A stretch of DNA of 64,000 nt from JAIQFR01 sp041494445 (GCA_041494445.1 JBGQAU010000002.1:1-64000); one strand, 5' to 3'; positions 42,423 through 51,774 are shown, counted from the stretch's first letter. Program-made: numbers and translations. The notes: generated from the sequence alone by a model not told the origin.

Positions 42423-45182
42423 ATGAGACGGTTTGTCGCCCTGGCCTTTCTGGCGGTCCTCGCCGTGGCGGCATCTGCCGCGCAGGCGGACGAGCCGTGC
42501 CTCGAGTGCCACAGCGCGGGCGCGCTCGGGAAGCCGCGCCTCGACGTCAAGCTCGACGTTCTCAAGGCGTCCGTCCACGGCACGGCGGGGATCGGCTGCG
42601 CCGACTGTCACCAGTCGCTGGCGGGGGTCACCGACTTCCCGCACGGGAAGGTGGCTCCCGTGGATTGCGGGGGTTGCCACGGCGAGATCGCCAAGATCTA
42701 CGACGGGAGCCTCCACGGGCAGGAGGTGAAGAGGGGAGCGAAGCTCGCGCCGCGCTGCCCGACCTGCCACGGGGGCCACGATGTCCTCCCGGTGAAGGAT
42801 CCCCGGGCCAAGGTCGCCCGCGCGAGGATCCCGTTCCTCTGCGGCTCCTGTCACAAGGAAGGCACCCCGGTCACCCGGACCTACGACATCCCGCAGGACA
42901 AGATCCTCGAGCAGTACTCGGAGAGCATCCACGGTGAGGGGCTCCTGAAGCGCGGGCTCACCGTGGTCGCCGTGTGCATCGACTGCCACACGTCCCACAA
43001 CCTGCTCCCGCACACGGACCCCCGCTCGAGCATCAATCGCAAGAACATCGCCAGGACCTGCGAGCAGTGCCACGGGCTCATCGAGCAGGTCCACCAGAAG
43101 GTCATCCGCGGCGAGCTCTGGCAGAAGGCGCCCAACGAGGTCCCCGCCTGCGTGGACTGCCACCAGCCGCACCGGATCCGCAGGATCTTCTACGACCAGG
43201 GGATATCGGACGCGCAGTGCCTGCGGTGCCACGCCGATCCGAAGATCGCCACGACACGGAGCGGGAAGCCCGTCTCGCTGTACGTGAACCCGGACGAGGT
43301 CCACGAGTCGATCCACCGGAACACGCGGTGCGCCCAGTGTCACACGGGCACCGATCCGACGGCCAAGGACCGGCCCTGCTCGGCGATCCGCACGAAGGTG
43401 GACTGCTCGATCTGTCACGCCGAGATCTCGAAGACCTACGCCACGAGCACCCACGGGAGGCTCGTGGAGAGGGGCGACCCGAACGCGCCCCTCTGCCGCG
43501 ACTGCCACGGGATCCACGGCGTCCGGTCCCGCAAGGACCTCCGGTCGAACACGTTCCCGACGAACGTCCCGGCGCTGTGCGGCCAGTGCCACCGGGAGGG
43601 GAACAAAGCGGCGGTCCGGTACAAGGGGGATCAGCACCGCGTCGTCGAGAACTACACCGAGTCGATCCACGGGAGGGGGCTGCTCGGCAGCGGCCTCGTC
43701 ACCACGGCGAAGTGCACGGACTGCCACACGGCGCACCACGTCCTGCCTCACGAGGATCCGACCTCCAGCGTGAACTCCGCGAACCTGCCGGGCACCTGCG
43801 GGAAGTGCCACACCGGGATCTACGAGACGTTCGAGAAGAGCATCCACTCTCCGGCGGTCTCGAAGAGCGACAAGCCGCTTCCCACCTGCTACGACTGCCA
43901 CAGCTCCCACCAGATCGCCCGGCACGACACGGAGGGGTTCAAGCTCGCGATCCTCGCCCAGTGCGGAACGTGCCACCGAGAGGTGACCGAGAGCTACTTC
44001 GAGACGTACCACGGAAAGGCGTCGAAGCTCGGCGGGACCACCACGGCGAAGTGCTACGACTGCCACGGATCGCACGACGTCCTCCCGCCGACGGAGACGG
44101 CGTCGCACCTCTCGCGCCAGAACATCGTCGCGACCTGCGGCAAGTGCCATCCGGGCTCGCACCGGCGCTTCGCGGGATACCTCACGCACGCCACGCATCA
44201 CGACCGGCGCAAGTACCCCTGGCTCTACTGGTCCTTCTGGTTCATGACGATCCTCCTGGTGAGCACGCTCACGGTCTTCGGGGTGCACACGCTGCTGTGG
44301 CTCCCGCGCTCCTGGCAGCTGATGAAGCACCGGAAGACCCTCGAGGCCGCCCCCCACGGGAAGGAGTACCGCCGCTTTCCCAAGCTCTACCGCCAGCTCC
44401 ACATCATGGTCATCGTGAGCTTCCTCGGCCTGGCCGTCACCGGGATGTGCCTGAAGTTCTCCTACCTCCCGTGGGCGCGCTGGATCGCGGGTCGCCTGGG
44501 CGGGTTCGAGTCGGCGGGATTCATTCACCGCGTCTGCGCGATCATCACCTTCGGGTATTTCGGAATCCACGCCTGGGACCTGTTCCGGAAGAAGCGCGCT
44601 TCGGGCCGGGGCTGGTTCCGGTTCATCTTCTCGGGGGACTCGATGGTCCCCAACGCGGGAGACCTCAAGGATCTCGCGGCGACGTTCAGGTGGTTCGTGG
44701 GCCGCGGCCCGCGCCCCGCCTACGGGCGGTGGACGTACTGGGAGAAGTTCGACTACTTCGCGGTGTTCTGGGGCGTGGCGATCATCGGAGCGACCGGGCT
44801 CATGCTCTGGTTCCCCGAGCTGTTCACCTACATCCTGCCGGGCTGGTTCATCAACGTGGCCACCATCGTCCACTCGGACGAGGCGCTCCTGGCCACGGGC
44901 TTCATCTTCACGATCCACTTCTTCAACACGCACTTCCGGCCCGACCGCTTTCCGATGGACGCGGTGATCTTCACCGGCCGCACGACGGTGGAGGAGCTCA
45001 AGGAGGACCGCCCGCGCGAGTACGAGGCGCTTCTGCGGTCCGGCGAGCTCGAGAAGCATCTCGTGGATCCGCTCCCATCGTACGTCGTGAGGGGCTTCAG
45101 GATCTTCGGGGCGGCGGCGCTTCTGATCGGTATCGGGCTGATCCTCCTCATCGTGTGGGCGGAGGTTTTCGGGTATCGCTGA
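42423..45182 (+). CDS. 19-heme cytochrome c fused to membrane cytochrome b (CbcL-like quinol oxidoreductase)
   Basis: 919 residues from ATG 42423, with a cleavable-looking signal ending AQA. Nineteen CxxCH motifs lie between residues 26 and about 575 (first CLECH, last CGKCH). Then come about six transmembrane helices from residue 597 on, with the histidine pattern of b-type quinol oxidases (RQLHIMVIV, FIHRVCAI, GIHAWDLF, VHSDEALL...TIHFFNTH). Architecture resembles Geobacter CbcL (multiheme c domain plus HydB/FdhC-like b domain), but with about twice the hemes. Predicted role: menaquinol oxidation and delivery of electrons into the periplasm. First gene of a five-gene operon. Confidence 0.9.
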   Translation: MRRFVALAFLAVLAVAASAAQADEPCLECHSAGALGKPRLDVKLDVLKASVHGTAGIGCADCHQSLAGVTDFPHGKVAPVDCGGCHGEIAKIYDGSLHGQEVKRGAKLAPRCPTCHGGHDVLPVKDPRAKVARARIPFLCGSCHKEGTPVTRTYDIPQDKILEQYSESIHGEGLLKRGLTVVAVCIDCHTSHNLLPHTDPRSSINRKNIARTCEQCHGLIEQVHQKVIRGELWQKAPNEVPACVDCHQPHRIRRIFYDQGISDAQCLRCHADPKIATTRSGKPVSLYVNPDEVHESIHRNTRCAQCHTGTDPTAKDRPCSAIRTKVDCSICHAEISKTYATSTHGRLVERGDPNAPLCRDCHGIHGVRSRKDLRSNTFPTNVPALCGQCHREGNKAAVRYKGDQHRVVENYTESIHGRGLLGSGLVTTAKCTDCHTAHHVLPHEDPTSSVNSANLPGTCGKCHTGIYETFEKSIHSPAVSKSDKPLPTCYDCHSSHQIARHDTEGFKLAILAQCGTCHREVTESYFETYHGKASKLGGTTTAKCYDCHGSHDVLPPTETASHLSRQNIVATCGKCHPGSHRRFAGYLTHATHHDRRKYPWLYWSFWFMTILLVSTLTVFGVHTLLWLPRSWQLMKHRKTLEAAPHGKEYRRFPKLYRQLHIMVIVSFLGLAVTGMCLKFSYLPWARWIAGRLGGFESAGFIHRVCAIITFGYFGIHAWDLFRKKRASGRGWFRFIFSGDSMVPNAGDLKDLAATFRWFVGRGPRPAYGRWTYWEKFDYFAVFWGVAIIGATGLMLWFPELFTYILPGWFINVATIVHSDEALLATGFIFTIHFFNTHFRPDRFPMDAVIFTGRTTVEELKEDRPREYEALLRSGELEKHLVDPLPSYVVRGFRIFGAAALLIGIGLILLIVWAEVFGYR

Positions 45183-45207
45183 CCCGACGAGGCGGAGAGG
45201 GACGATC

Positions 45208-46446
45208 ATGGTGTTTCGGCAGGGGATGAGTTGCGGCTTCCTGCTGGCCGCCTCGGTGGCGGCCCTGGGAGGGGCCGCATGGGCCGCCAAGGGAGGCGGC
45301 GACGCCGCCTGTCTCGAGTGCCATTCGGGCGGCAACCTAGGGAAGCCCGAGCTGGATGTGGACGCGAAGGTGCTCCATGCGTCGCTCCACGGCGCGGCGG
45401 GGCTCTCGTGCACCGACTGCCACGCGGACCTCGTGGCGGCGAGGGAGTTCCCCCACGGCAAGACGGGGCCACCCGCGTGCGGCACTTGTCACGACGCCGA
45501 GCGGCAGGCGGTGGAGCGGTCGGCGCACCGGCAGAACGACGCGGCGTCCCCTCGGTGCTGGTCCTGCCACGGCGGCCACGACGTGCTCAAGGCCGGGGAC
45601 AAGGCCTCGAAGGTCGCGCCGCTGAACCAACCGACCACCTGCCTGCGGTGCCACGCCGATACTAAGCTCGCGGCGGATCACGGCCTGCCGGTCCGGGAGA
45701 GTCCGGAAGCGTTCCAGAGGAGCACCCACTACCAGCAGCTGCTCTCGGGGAACGGCGCGGCGCCGACCTGCACCACGTGCCACGGGGCCCACGACAACGT
45801 GTCGCATCGGGACGCGAACTCGCCGATCGCCCGCCGGAACGTCGCATCGACGTGCGGCATGTGCCATTCGGGGATCGCCGATCAGTTCCTGGCGAGCGTT
45901 CACGGCGTGAACCTGACGAAGGCGAACGCCGACGTGCCGACCTGCACGGGGTGTCACAGCGAGCACTCGATCCGGGGACCGAAGGATCCCTCCTCGCCGG
46001 TCTACCCGACCCACGTCGCCACGACCTGCTCCCACTGCCACGAGAACGAGAGGCTCGCGAGCCAGTACGGCATCGCCGCGGCGAGGCTCCAGACCTTCAC
46101 CGGGTCCTACCACGGGGCGGCCAGCCGCTTCGGCGACGCCACCGTCGCCAACTGCGCCTCCTGCCACGGGGCCCACGACATCCGGCCGTCCGGCGACCCG
46201 AAGTCGAGCATCAACCCCTCGAACCTCACGCGGACCTGCGGGAAGTGCCACCCGCAGGCGGGCCTGAACTTCGCCTCGGGGAAGATTCACGTTCGCGATC
46301 TCCCGGAGGACAACTACTGGGCTTGGATGGTCAAGCGGGTGTACCTGTCGATGATCTGGTCGGTCATCGGGGGGTTCGTGGCGCTGATCCTCCTGGACCT
46401 CTGGTGGAGGGCGAGGACGCGCTGGTCGGCGAGGGGCAGGGCATGA
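45208..46446 (+). CDS. Membrane-anchored 11-heme cytochrome c
   Basis: 412 residues, ATG 45208. A signal peptide ends AWA. Eleven CxxCH motifs are present (CLECH to CGKCH). The N-terminal CLECHSGGNLGKPELDVDAKV parallels CLECHSAGALGKPRLDVKLD of the upstream 19-heme protein, so the c domains are homologous. A single transmembrane helix (MIWSVIGGFVALILLDLWW) closes the protein. Its stop overlaps the next ATG (ATGA). It probably pairs with the b cytochrome encoded next to form a split version of the upstream fusion. Confidence 0.9.
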   Translation: MVFRQGMSCGFLLAASVAALGGAAWAAKGGGDAACLECHSGGNLGKPELDVDAKVLHASLHGAAGLSCTDCHADLVAAREFPHGKTGPPACGTCHDAERQAVERSAHRQNDAASPRCWSCHGGHDVLKAGDKASKVAPLNQPTTCLRCHADTKLAADHGLPVRESPEAFQRSTHYQQLLSGNGAAPTCTTCHGAHDNVSHRDANSPIARRNVASTCGMCHSGIADQFLASVHGVNLTKANADVPTCTGCHSEHSIRGPKDPSSPVYPTHVATTCSHCHENERLASQYGIAAARLQTFTGSYHGAASRFGDATVANCASCHGAHDIRPSGDPKSSINPSNLTRTCGKCHPQAGLNFASGKIHVRDLPEDNYWAWMVKRVYLSMIWSVIGGFVALILLDLWWRARTRWSARGRA

Positions 46447-47336
46447 GCCAGGCGATACAGGACGTGTCGTCGTTCATCGGCGACGACGAGATCTTCGTCC
46501 GGATGACGCTGGCGCAGCGGCTCCAGCATGCCTTGATCATCGTCACGTTCACGACGCTGGTCCTGACCGGATTCCCGCTGGTCTATCCGAGCTTGGGGAT
46601 CTGGAACTGGATCGGGCTCGGCCCCTCCGGCTTCGGCGTCCGCTCGCTCGTGCACCGGATCGCCGGAGGCGGGCTGATCTTCGTCAGCCTCTGGCACGTC
46701 GCCTACGTGATGCTGACCGAGGAGGGAGGGCGTTACTTCCGCGAGATGATGCCGAAGCTGGTCGACGCCCGGCAGCTGATCGAGTCGTTCATGAACAAGC
46801 TCGGCCTCATGGAGTCGCTGCACCGGCGAGGCCTGCTCAGGGGGCTCCTGGACCGGAACCCCTGGCTCCGCTTCGCCGAGCCGCCCCGGTACGGGAAGTA
46901 CAACTGGGTCGAGAAGTTCGAGTACCTCGCCATCGTGTGGGGCAACTTCGTGATGATCCTGACCGGTCTCTGCCTCTGGTTCTTCGAGGCGGCGTTCGCG
47001 CTTTTCCCGAAGCCGGCCGTCGACATCATCAAGCTGGTCCACGGATTCGAGGCGCTGCTCGCCTTTCTCGCGATCATCATCTGGCACATGTACTGCGTCC
47101 ACCTCAACCCGGAGGTGTTCCCGATGAGCCGCATGTGGCTCAACGGGAGGATCTCCGGTAAGCTTCTCCGTCACCACTACCCGGGTTGGTACCGGGAGAT
47201 CGAGGCCGAACGCCGGGAGAAGGCCCGCGTCGAGGCGGCGCTCCGGTGGTACGACTTGCAGCAGCCGCCCGGGGGGGCGGAGGGCGCGCGGAATGTCGCA
47301 GGAGACGGGGAAGGGGGCCGCCCGGCGGGACGCTGA
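46443..47336 (+). CDS. b-type cytochrome subunit (FdhI/HydC-like)
   Basis: 297 residues, start overlapping the 11-heme gene. Four or more transmembrane helices carry histidines for b hemes: RLQHALIIVTF, LVHRIAGGGLIFVSLWHVAY, KLVHGFEALLAFLAIIIWHMYCVHLNPEVFP. The last helix region resembles that of the fusion at 42423-45182. Predicted to oxidise menaquinol and pass electrons to the anchored 11-heme partner. The C-terminal 44 bases overlap the rhodanese gene. Confidence 0.9.
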   Translation: MSQAIQDVSSFIGDDEIFVRMTLAQRLQHALIIVTFTTLVLTGFPLVYPSLGIWNWIGLGPSGFGVRSLVHRIAGGGLIFVSLWHVAYVMLTEEGGRYFREMMPKLVDARQLIESFMNKLGLMESLHRRGLLRGLLDRNPWLRFAEPPRYGKYNWVEKFEYLAIVWGNFVMILTGLCLWFFEAAFALFPKPAVDIIKLVHGFEALLAFLAIIIWHMYCVHLNPEVFPMSRMWLNGRISGKLLRHHYPGWYREIEAERREKARVEAALRWYDLQQPPGGAEGARNVAGDGEGGRPAGR

Positions 47337-47967
47337 GGACCTCGGGCGAGCCGTCGCGATTCTGGTCGCGGTCGGGATCGCCCTGGGCCTGGGGTTCAAC
47401 GCGCTGGGAAGGGCGGGGACGCCCCCGCGAGGGCTTCCCTGGATCGCCGAGGTGAAGCCCCTTCTCACCCTCGAAGAGTTGAGGGGAAGGATTCCGGGCG
47501 CCGCTCCGGCGCCGCCGGCCGCGCGCGCGCCCGTCAGCGACGATCCGCTGGCCCTCTCGGGAGGTGCGGTGGAAAGTGGGGCGGGCGTTCCGGAGATCCC
47601 TGACGTCGACCGGCCGGTCAAGATCCAGCTCCCCGCGGTGAAGAAGTTCTTCGATGCCGGCGCGGCGCTGTTCGTGGACGCCCGCGAGGCGGCCGACTAC
47701 GCCGCGGGGCACGTGCGCGGGGCCGTCAACCTGCCGTTCGACGAGTCGGTCACCGATCCCGAGCGGCTCGAGAAGCTCGCCAGCGGCGGGAAGCCGATCA
47801 TCGTGTATTGCGGCGGTGGTGGCTGCGAGGTGTCGATCCAGCTCGCCGGAGCGCTGATGCAGGCGGGCCACCGCAAGGTGCTGGTCGACGAGGGCGGGTT
47901 CGGGGAGTGGGAAGCCGCGAAGTACCCGATCGCCAAGGGGGACGAGCCCGGGGAAGCGACGCGCTGA
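47293..47967 (+). CDS. Membrane-anchored rhodanese-domain protein
   Basis: 224 residues. An N-terminal transmembrane segment (RAVAILVAVGIALGLGFNAL) is followed by a Pro/Ala-rich linker and a rhodanese domain from about 110: FVDAREAADYAAGHVRGAVN, then the active loop VYCGGGGCEVS with the catalytic cysteine. The loop has the length of sulfurtransferases rather than phosphatases. Rhodanese lipoproteins and membrane proteins occur in several electron-conduit operons, though their role is not established. Confidence 0.85.
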   Translation: MSQETGKGAARRDAEDLGRAVAILVAVGIALGLGFNALGRAGTPPRGLPWIAEVKPLLTLEELRGRIPGAAPAPPAARAPVSDDPLALSGGAVESGAGVPEIPDVDRPVKIQLPAVKKFFDAGAALFVDAREAADYAAGHVRGAVNLPFDESVTDPERLEKLASGGKPIIVYCGGGGCEVSIQLAGALMQAGHRKVLVDEGGFGEWEAAKYPIAKGDEPGEATR

Positions 47968-48431
47968 TGGACGCGTTCCGCCGCCTGCTCTCCGATCGCC
48001 GCACGATCCGGGCCGGGCAGCTCGCGATCGGCCTGATCTTCGTGACCGCCTCGCTGAGCAAGATCGGCGACCTCTCCGCGTTCGCGCAGCAGGTCCACAA
48101 CTTCCGGGTCGCGCCGGTGTGGAGCGAGAACCTGATCGCGATGACCCTCCCCTGGATCGAGTTGGTCGCCGCGTTGTCCCTGATCCTCGGCGTGCGCCCG
48201 CGGTCCGGAGCCGCGGTCGTCACGGTGCTGATGGCCGGGTTCACCGCCGGCGTCGTCCTGGCGATGGCCCGCGGCCTCGACTTCGAGTGCGGGTGCTTCG
48301 GGACCGCGGATCACACGAGGGTCGGCGCGATCAAGCTCGCGGAGAACCTGCTGATGCTGGGGACCTCGCTCGTGGCCGTCCGATGGCCGGTCGGGGCTTC
48401 GCCTAGCGCGACGGCTGGCCGAGCTTATTGA
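47967..48431 (+). CDS. MauE/DoxX-family membrane protein
   Basis: 154 residues, ATG overlapping the preceding stop (TGATG). Four transmembrane helices; the cysteine motif FECGCFG in the third loop is the hallmark of MauE/DoxX redox-associated proteins, thought to assist disulfide or thiol chemistry in periplasmic protein maturation. Its position after multiheme cytochromes and a rhodanese suggests help with cytochrome thiols or sulfur handling. The 3' end overlaps the convergent rpsT gene by 29 bases. Confidence 0.85.
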   Translation: MDAFRRLLSDRRTIRAGQLAIGLIFVTASLSKIGDLSAFAQQVHNFRVAPVWSENLIAMTLPWIELVAALSLILGVRPRSGAAVVTVLMAGFTAGVVLAMARGLDFECGCFGTADHTRVGAIKLAENLLMLGTSLVAVRWPVGASPSATAGRAY

Positions 48432-48678
48432 CCGCCCGGGTCGCGCGGGACTTCGTCCGCGCCGCGGCGTTGTCGTGGAGGATTCCCAGCTTCGCCGTGC
48501 GGTCGACGAGGGAGAGCGTCTCAGGCAGCAGTTCCCGGGCCGCCTTTTCGTCGCCCGAGGCCACCGCCTTCCGGAACTTCTTCACCTGCGTGCGCAGGCG
48601 CGATGCGTGCTGCCGGTTGAGGACGCGGCGCTTCTCGTCCTGGCGGTGTTTCTTGAGCGCGGATGTGTGGGACGCCAT
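48403..48678 (-). CDS. rpsT: 30S ribosomal protein S20
   Basis: 91 residues. The start MASHTSALKKHRQDEKRR is characteristic; the rest is lysine/arginine-rich helix (TQVKKFRKAVASGDEKAARE) with the conserved KLGILHDNAAARTKSRATRA segment. It binds 16S rRNA early in assembly. Convergent with the DoxX gene and overlapping it by 29 bases at the 3' end. Confidence 0.95.
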   Translation of the reverse strand: MASHTSALKKHRQDEKRRVLNRQHASRLRTQVKKFRKAVASGDEKAARELLPETLSLVDRTAKLGILHDNAAARTKSRATRAVNKLGQPSR

Positions 48679-48825
48679 ACGGGGTCTCTCGCTCCTTCCC
48701 GTCGCGCCGGGACCGGGGGCTTGCTGCCGGCCCCCGAGGAGCCGGTGGGGCCCCCGTTCCGCTTCCACGCGACGTAAGCGCGAATTCTAGAGAACCGGGG
48801 CCGGATCGTCAAGGGACGGCCGGGC

Positions 48826-49665
48826 TTACCTCCTGGAGGCGCCCAGGCTCGACAGCTTGTCCCGCGCGATCCGGGCCTCGTCGCTCGACGGATACGTCGT
48901 GGCGACATAGCGGAGCTGGACGATCGCCTGAGCGATCTGGTTCTGCTCGAGGAAGGCCAGTCCTTTCTTCAGGTTGGCCGCGGCGGCCCGGTCGCTCTGC
49001 GGGTACTTGTCGAGCACCCGGTCGAACGCCTCGACCGCCTCGGCGAACTTCCCCTGGCTGAAGAGGCATTCGGCGACCCAGTAGAGCGCATTGTCGGCGA
49101 GATCGCTGTCCGGGTATCGGGTCGCGTACTCCTGGAACCCGGAGACCGCCAGGACGAAGTTCCCCTTGGAAAAGTCGGCGTAGGCCGTGTTGTAGAGCGA
49201 CTGCGGGTCGGGGACCGCTTCGGCGGAAGCCGTCCCCGGGGCGGGCGGCGCCACGGCGACCTCGGGAGCGGCCCCGGCGGGCGACCCCGGAGACGCGGCG
49301 GCGGCGCGGCGCGCCAGCTCGCGGTTGGCCTGGACGTCCGACGACAGACGGTCCACCCGCCGGTTCGTCTCCTTGACTCGCTCGTCCAGCGCGGCTTGCT
49401 GGCGCGTGACCTCGTCGAGCCGGACCCTGAGGTCCGCGAATTCGGAGCGCTTCACGGGATCCTGGCCGGTCATTCTGCTCTCGACTCCGGCGAGGTGCTC
49501 CCGCGCGTCGGCCTGCTCCTTCCCGATCTTCAGGATGTCCTGCCGCACGTCGGCCATGTCCTTCTCGAGCCGGGCCACCTGGTCCGGCAACACGCAGGCC
49601 GACGCCGCGAGCGCCGCGGCGATCGCGGGGGCGAGGCGCAGCATGTGTCGGGCCGCTCCGCGCAT
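48826..49665 (-). CDS. cpoB: Tol-Pal coordinating protein CpoB/YbgF
   Basis: 279 residues. The N-terminal signal with ASAC could be a lipobox. Residues of about 30-115 form a coiled coil (VARLEKDMADVRQDILKI), then a Pro/Ala linker and three TPR-like repeats (YNTAYADFSKGNFVLAVSGF, DNALYWVAECLFSQGKFAEA, AAANLKKGLAFLEQNQIAQA). It links Tol-Pal with peptidoglycan synthesis during division. Last gene of the tol operon. Confidence 0.9.
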   Translation of the reverse strand: MRGAARHMLRLAPAIAAALAASACVLPDQVARLEKDMADVRQDILKIGKEQADAREHLAGVESRMTGQDPVKRSEFADLRVRLDEVTRQQAALDERVKETNRRVDRLSSDVQANRELARRAAAASPGSPAGAAPEVAVAPPAPGTASAEAVPDPQSLYNTAYADFSKGNFVLAVSGFQEYATRYPDSDLADNALYWVAECLFSQGKFAEAVEAFDRVLDKYPQSDRAAAANLKKGLAFLEQNQIAQAIVQLRYVATTYPSSDEARIARDKLSSLGASRR

Positions 49666-49711
49666 GGTGTGCTCCTCGATGGCCGGTCGGCGGAGATTTG
49701 CCTTCGCGGCG

Positions 49712-50290
49712 TCAGGACTCGATGACGAACTCGGCCCGGCGGTTCTTCGCCCTCGCGGCGTCGTCGTGGCCGGGATCCACCGGGCGCTCCTTGCCGTACG
49801 AGATGGTCCTGAGGCGCGACGGGTCGATCCCGAGCCCCGCGAGGTAGTCCCTTACCGAAGCCGCACGGCGCTGGCCGAGCGCCAGGTTGTACTCCACCGT
49901 CCCGCGCTCGTCGCAGTTCCCTTCGACCCTCACGACGCGCCCCGGGTTCGCCTTGAGCCACTCCGCGTTGGCCTGAAGCGTCGCGCGCGTCGCGTCGGAC
50001 AGATCGGACTTGTCGTAGTCGAAGTAGACCGTCGACAGAATCTTCTTCCGGTTCAGCTCGTCCACCGTGCTCTCCGCGGCGATGGGCGTCGAGGAGACCG
50101 GCTGGGTCGGGAAGGACTCGGTCACCTCTTTCTTCGGCTCGGCCCCCGGCGGTTGCGCGGGCACGGCCTTGTGCTCGGCCTCGGCGGGCGTCGCGGCCGG
50201 AGAGATCGGCTGCGTCCTCCGGCAGCTCCCCGCCGACAGGAGCGGGACCACGAGCAGAACAGCGCAGAACAGAGCGAGGCGGGAGCGCAT
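49712..50290 (-). CDS. pal: Peptidoglycan-associated lipoprotein Pal
   Basis: 192 residues from ATG 50290. Signal peptide with lipobox LSAGSC. The C-terminal OmpA-like domain has VYFDYDKSDLSD, the peptidoglycan-binding NCDERGTVEYNLALGQRRA and ISYGKERPVDPGHDDAARAKNRRAEF. The linker of about 50 residues is Pro/Glu-rich. Anchored in the outer membrane, it binds diaminopimelate in peptidoglycan and TolB. Confidence 0.96.
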   Translation of the reverse strand: MRSRLALFCAVLLVVPLLSAGSCRRTQPISPAATPAEAEHKAVPAQPPGAEPKKEVTESFPTQPVSSTPIAAESTVDELNRKKILSTVYFDYDKSDLSDATRATLQANAEWLKANPGRVVRVEGNCDERGTVEYNLALGQRRAASVRDYLAGLGIDPSRLRTISYGKERPVDPGHDDAARAKNRRAEFVIES

Positions 50291-50406
50291 CGTGATTCTC
50301 CTTCGCGCGCGAGCGCGCCGACCGTTCGAGGTTAACAGAACCCGGTAGCGGGATGCAAGGAAACCCGGGTGACCCCGGGAACGACGTCGACGAGCCGCCA
50401 CCCCCC

Positions 50407-51753
50407 TCAGCGGGACCAGTCGGGAGTGTAGGAGTCGCTTCCGCGGGTCAGCTGGCGCACGCCGGTGCCGTCGGCGGCCATGGCGTAGATCTGCCACGCG
50501 CCGGAGCGGTTCGACGCGAACACCAGGTGCCGGCCGTCGCCTGCCCATCTCGGGTCCTCGTTGCTCCCTTCGCCGCGGGTGAGGCGGGTCGAGGCACCGG
50601 TCACGAGGTTCAGCACCACCACGTCGAAGCGCCCCTCGCGGCGCGAGACGAACGCCAGGCGGTCCCCCTTCGGCGACCACGCAGCGGAGTCGTTGAAGTC
50701 CCCCTCGGTGGACACGCGGCGCACGTTGAGCCCCTCCGCGTCCATGATGTAGACCTGGGGGCTGCCGGAGCGATCGGAGGTGAACGCGATCTCCCGTCCG
50801 TTGGGAGAGAAGGACGGCGAGGTCTCGATGCCGGGGGTGTGCGTGAGGCGCGTGTTGCGGCCGGTGCCCAGGTCCACCACGTAGATCTCGGAGTTCCCGT
50901 CGGCGTCCGAGTTGTACACGATCCTCCGCCCGTCCTGCGACCAGGCCGGAGCCGAATTCAGGTCGCCGCCCGCGGTGGCCACGCGGGTCCGGCGGCCTTC
51001 GTTGTCCATGAGGTAGATCGCCGGGCGGCCGCTGCTCCACGAAACGTACGCGAGACGCTCCCCGTCGGGGGACCACGCGGGCGAGAGGTTCAGCGTCCCG
51101 GAGGTCGTGAGCCGGCGGAGCCGGCGCCCGTCGTAGTCCATCAGGTAGATCTCCTTCCCGTCGCCGTGCTTCGAGCAGAACGCGATACGGGACAGGGCCA
51201 CTCCGGGGCGCCCCGTGAAGTGGCGCACGAGGTCGTCGGAGAGCTGATGGGCGATCCGTCGGGCAAGGTCCGTCCCGCCGCCGTAACGGCGGGCGAACGC
51301 CATCGTCCGGCTGGGATTGTCGTAGAGCCTGGCCTCGAGGTCGATCCGGTCCCCCTGGAGGGCGACGCGGCACAACACCAGCGTGTCCGCGCCGATCGAC
51401 CGCCAGTCGTCGTAGGGGACCGCGTTCGCCTTCGGGGCGGGCACCAGCCGGTACAACGACGGGTCCACGACGTCGAAGAAGCCGGCGAAGCGGAGGTCGT
51501 CGCGAAGGGTTTCGACGATCTCCTGGGCCGGTCCCGCCGCCGAGGCGGCGGCGTCGGCGGCGGGCAGCGCGATGCGGATCGGTGTGAACCCTTCGCCGGT
51601 GACCACGCCGGTGATCTGGGGCTGGGAGGGTTGCTGGGGCAGCGCCGGTCCCGAGGCGGCGGCGATCGCCGCGACCGCGACGAGGGCGGTGCTTCGGACG
51701 AAGGCGCGTCGAGAGGCGGCCGCGCCGGCACGGGAAAGCGGATCAGGCATCAC
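50407..51753 (-). CDS. tolB: Tol-Pal system beta-propeller protein TolB
   Basis: 448 residues. N-terminal alpha/beta domain followed by a six-bladed propeller with repeated S-P-A-W-S-P-D-G motifs (LSPAWSPDGERLAYVS, SAPAWSQDGRRIVYNS, TSPSFSPNGREIAFTS). The leader contains SRRAFVRS before its hydrophobic core, a possible twin-arginine signal, which is unusual for TolB. Periplasmic link between TolA and Pal. Confidence 0.95.
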   Translation of the reverse strand: MMPDPLSRAGAAASRRAFVRSTALVAVAAIAAASGPALPQQPSQPQITGVVTGEGFTPIRIALPAADAAASAAGPAQEIVETLRDDLRFAGFFDVVDPSLYRLVPAPKANAVPYDDWRSIGADTLVLCRVALQGDRIDLEARLYDNPSRTMAFARRYGGGTDLARRIAHQLSDDLVRHFTGRPGVALSRIAFCSKHGDGKEIYLMDYDGRRLRRLTTSGTLNLSPAWSPDGERLAYVSWSSGRPAIYLMDNEGRRTRVATAGGDLNSAPAWSQDGRRIVYNSDADGNSEIYVVDLGTGRNTRLTHTPGIETSPSFSPNGREIAFTSDRSGSPQVYIMDAEGLNVRRVSTEGDFNDSAAWSPKGDRLAFVSRREGRFDVVVLNLVTGASTRLTRGEGSNEDPRWAGDGRHLVFASNRSGAWQIYAMAADGTGVRQLTRGSDSYTPDWSR

Positions 51754-51774
51754 GGGTCCTCGAGCACCTTGCGC

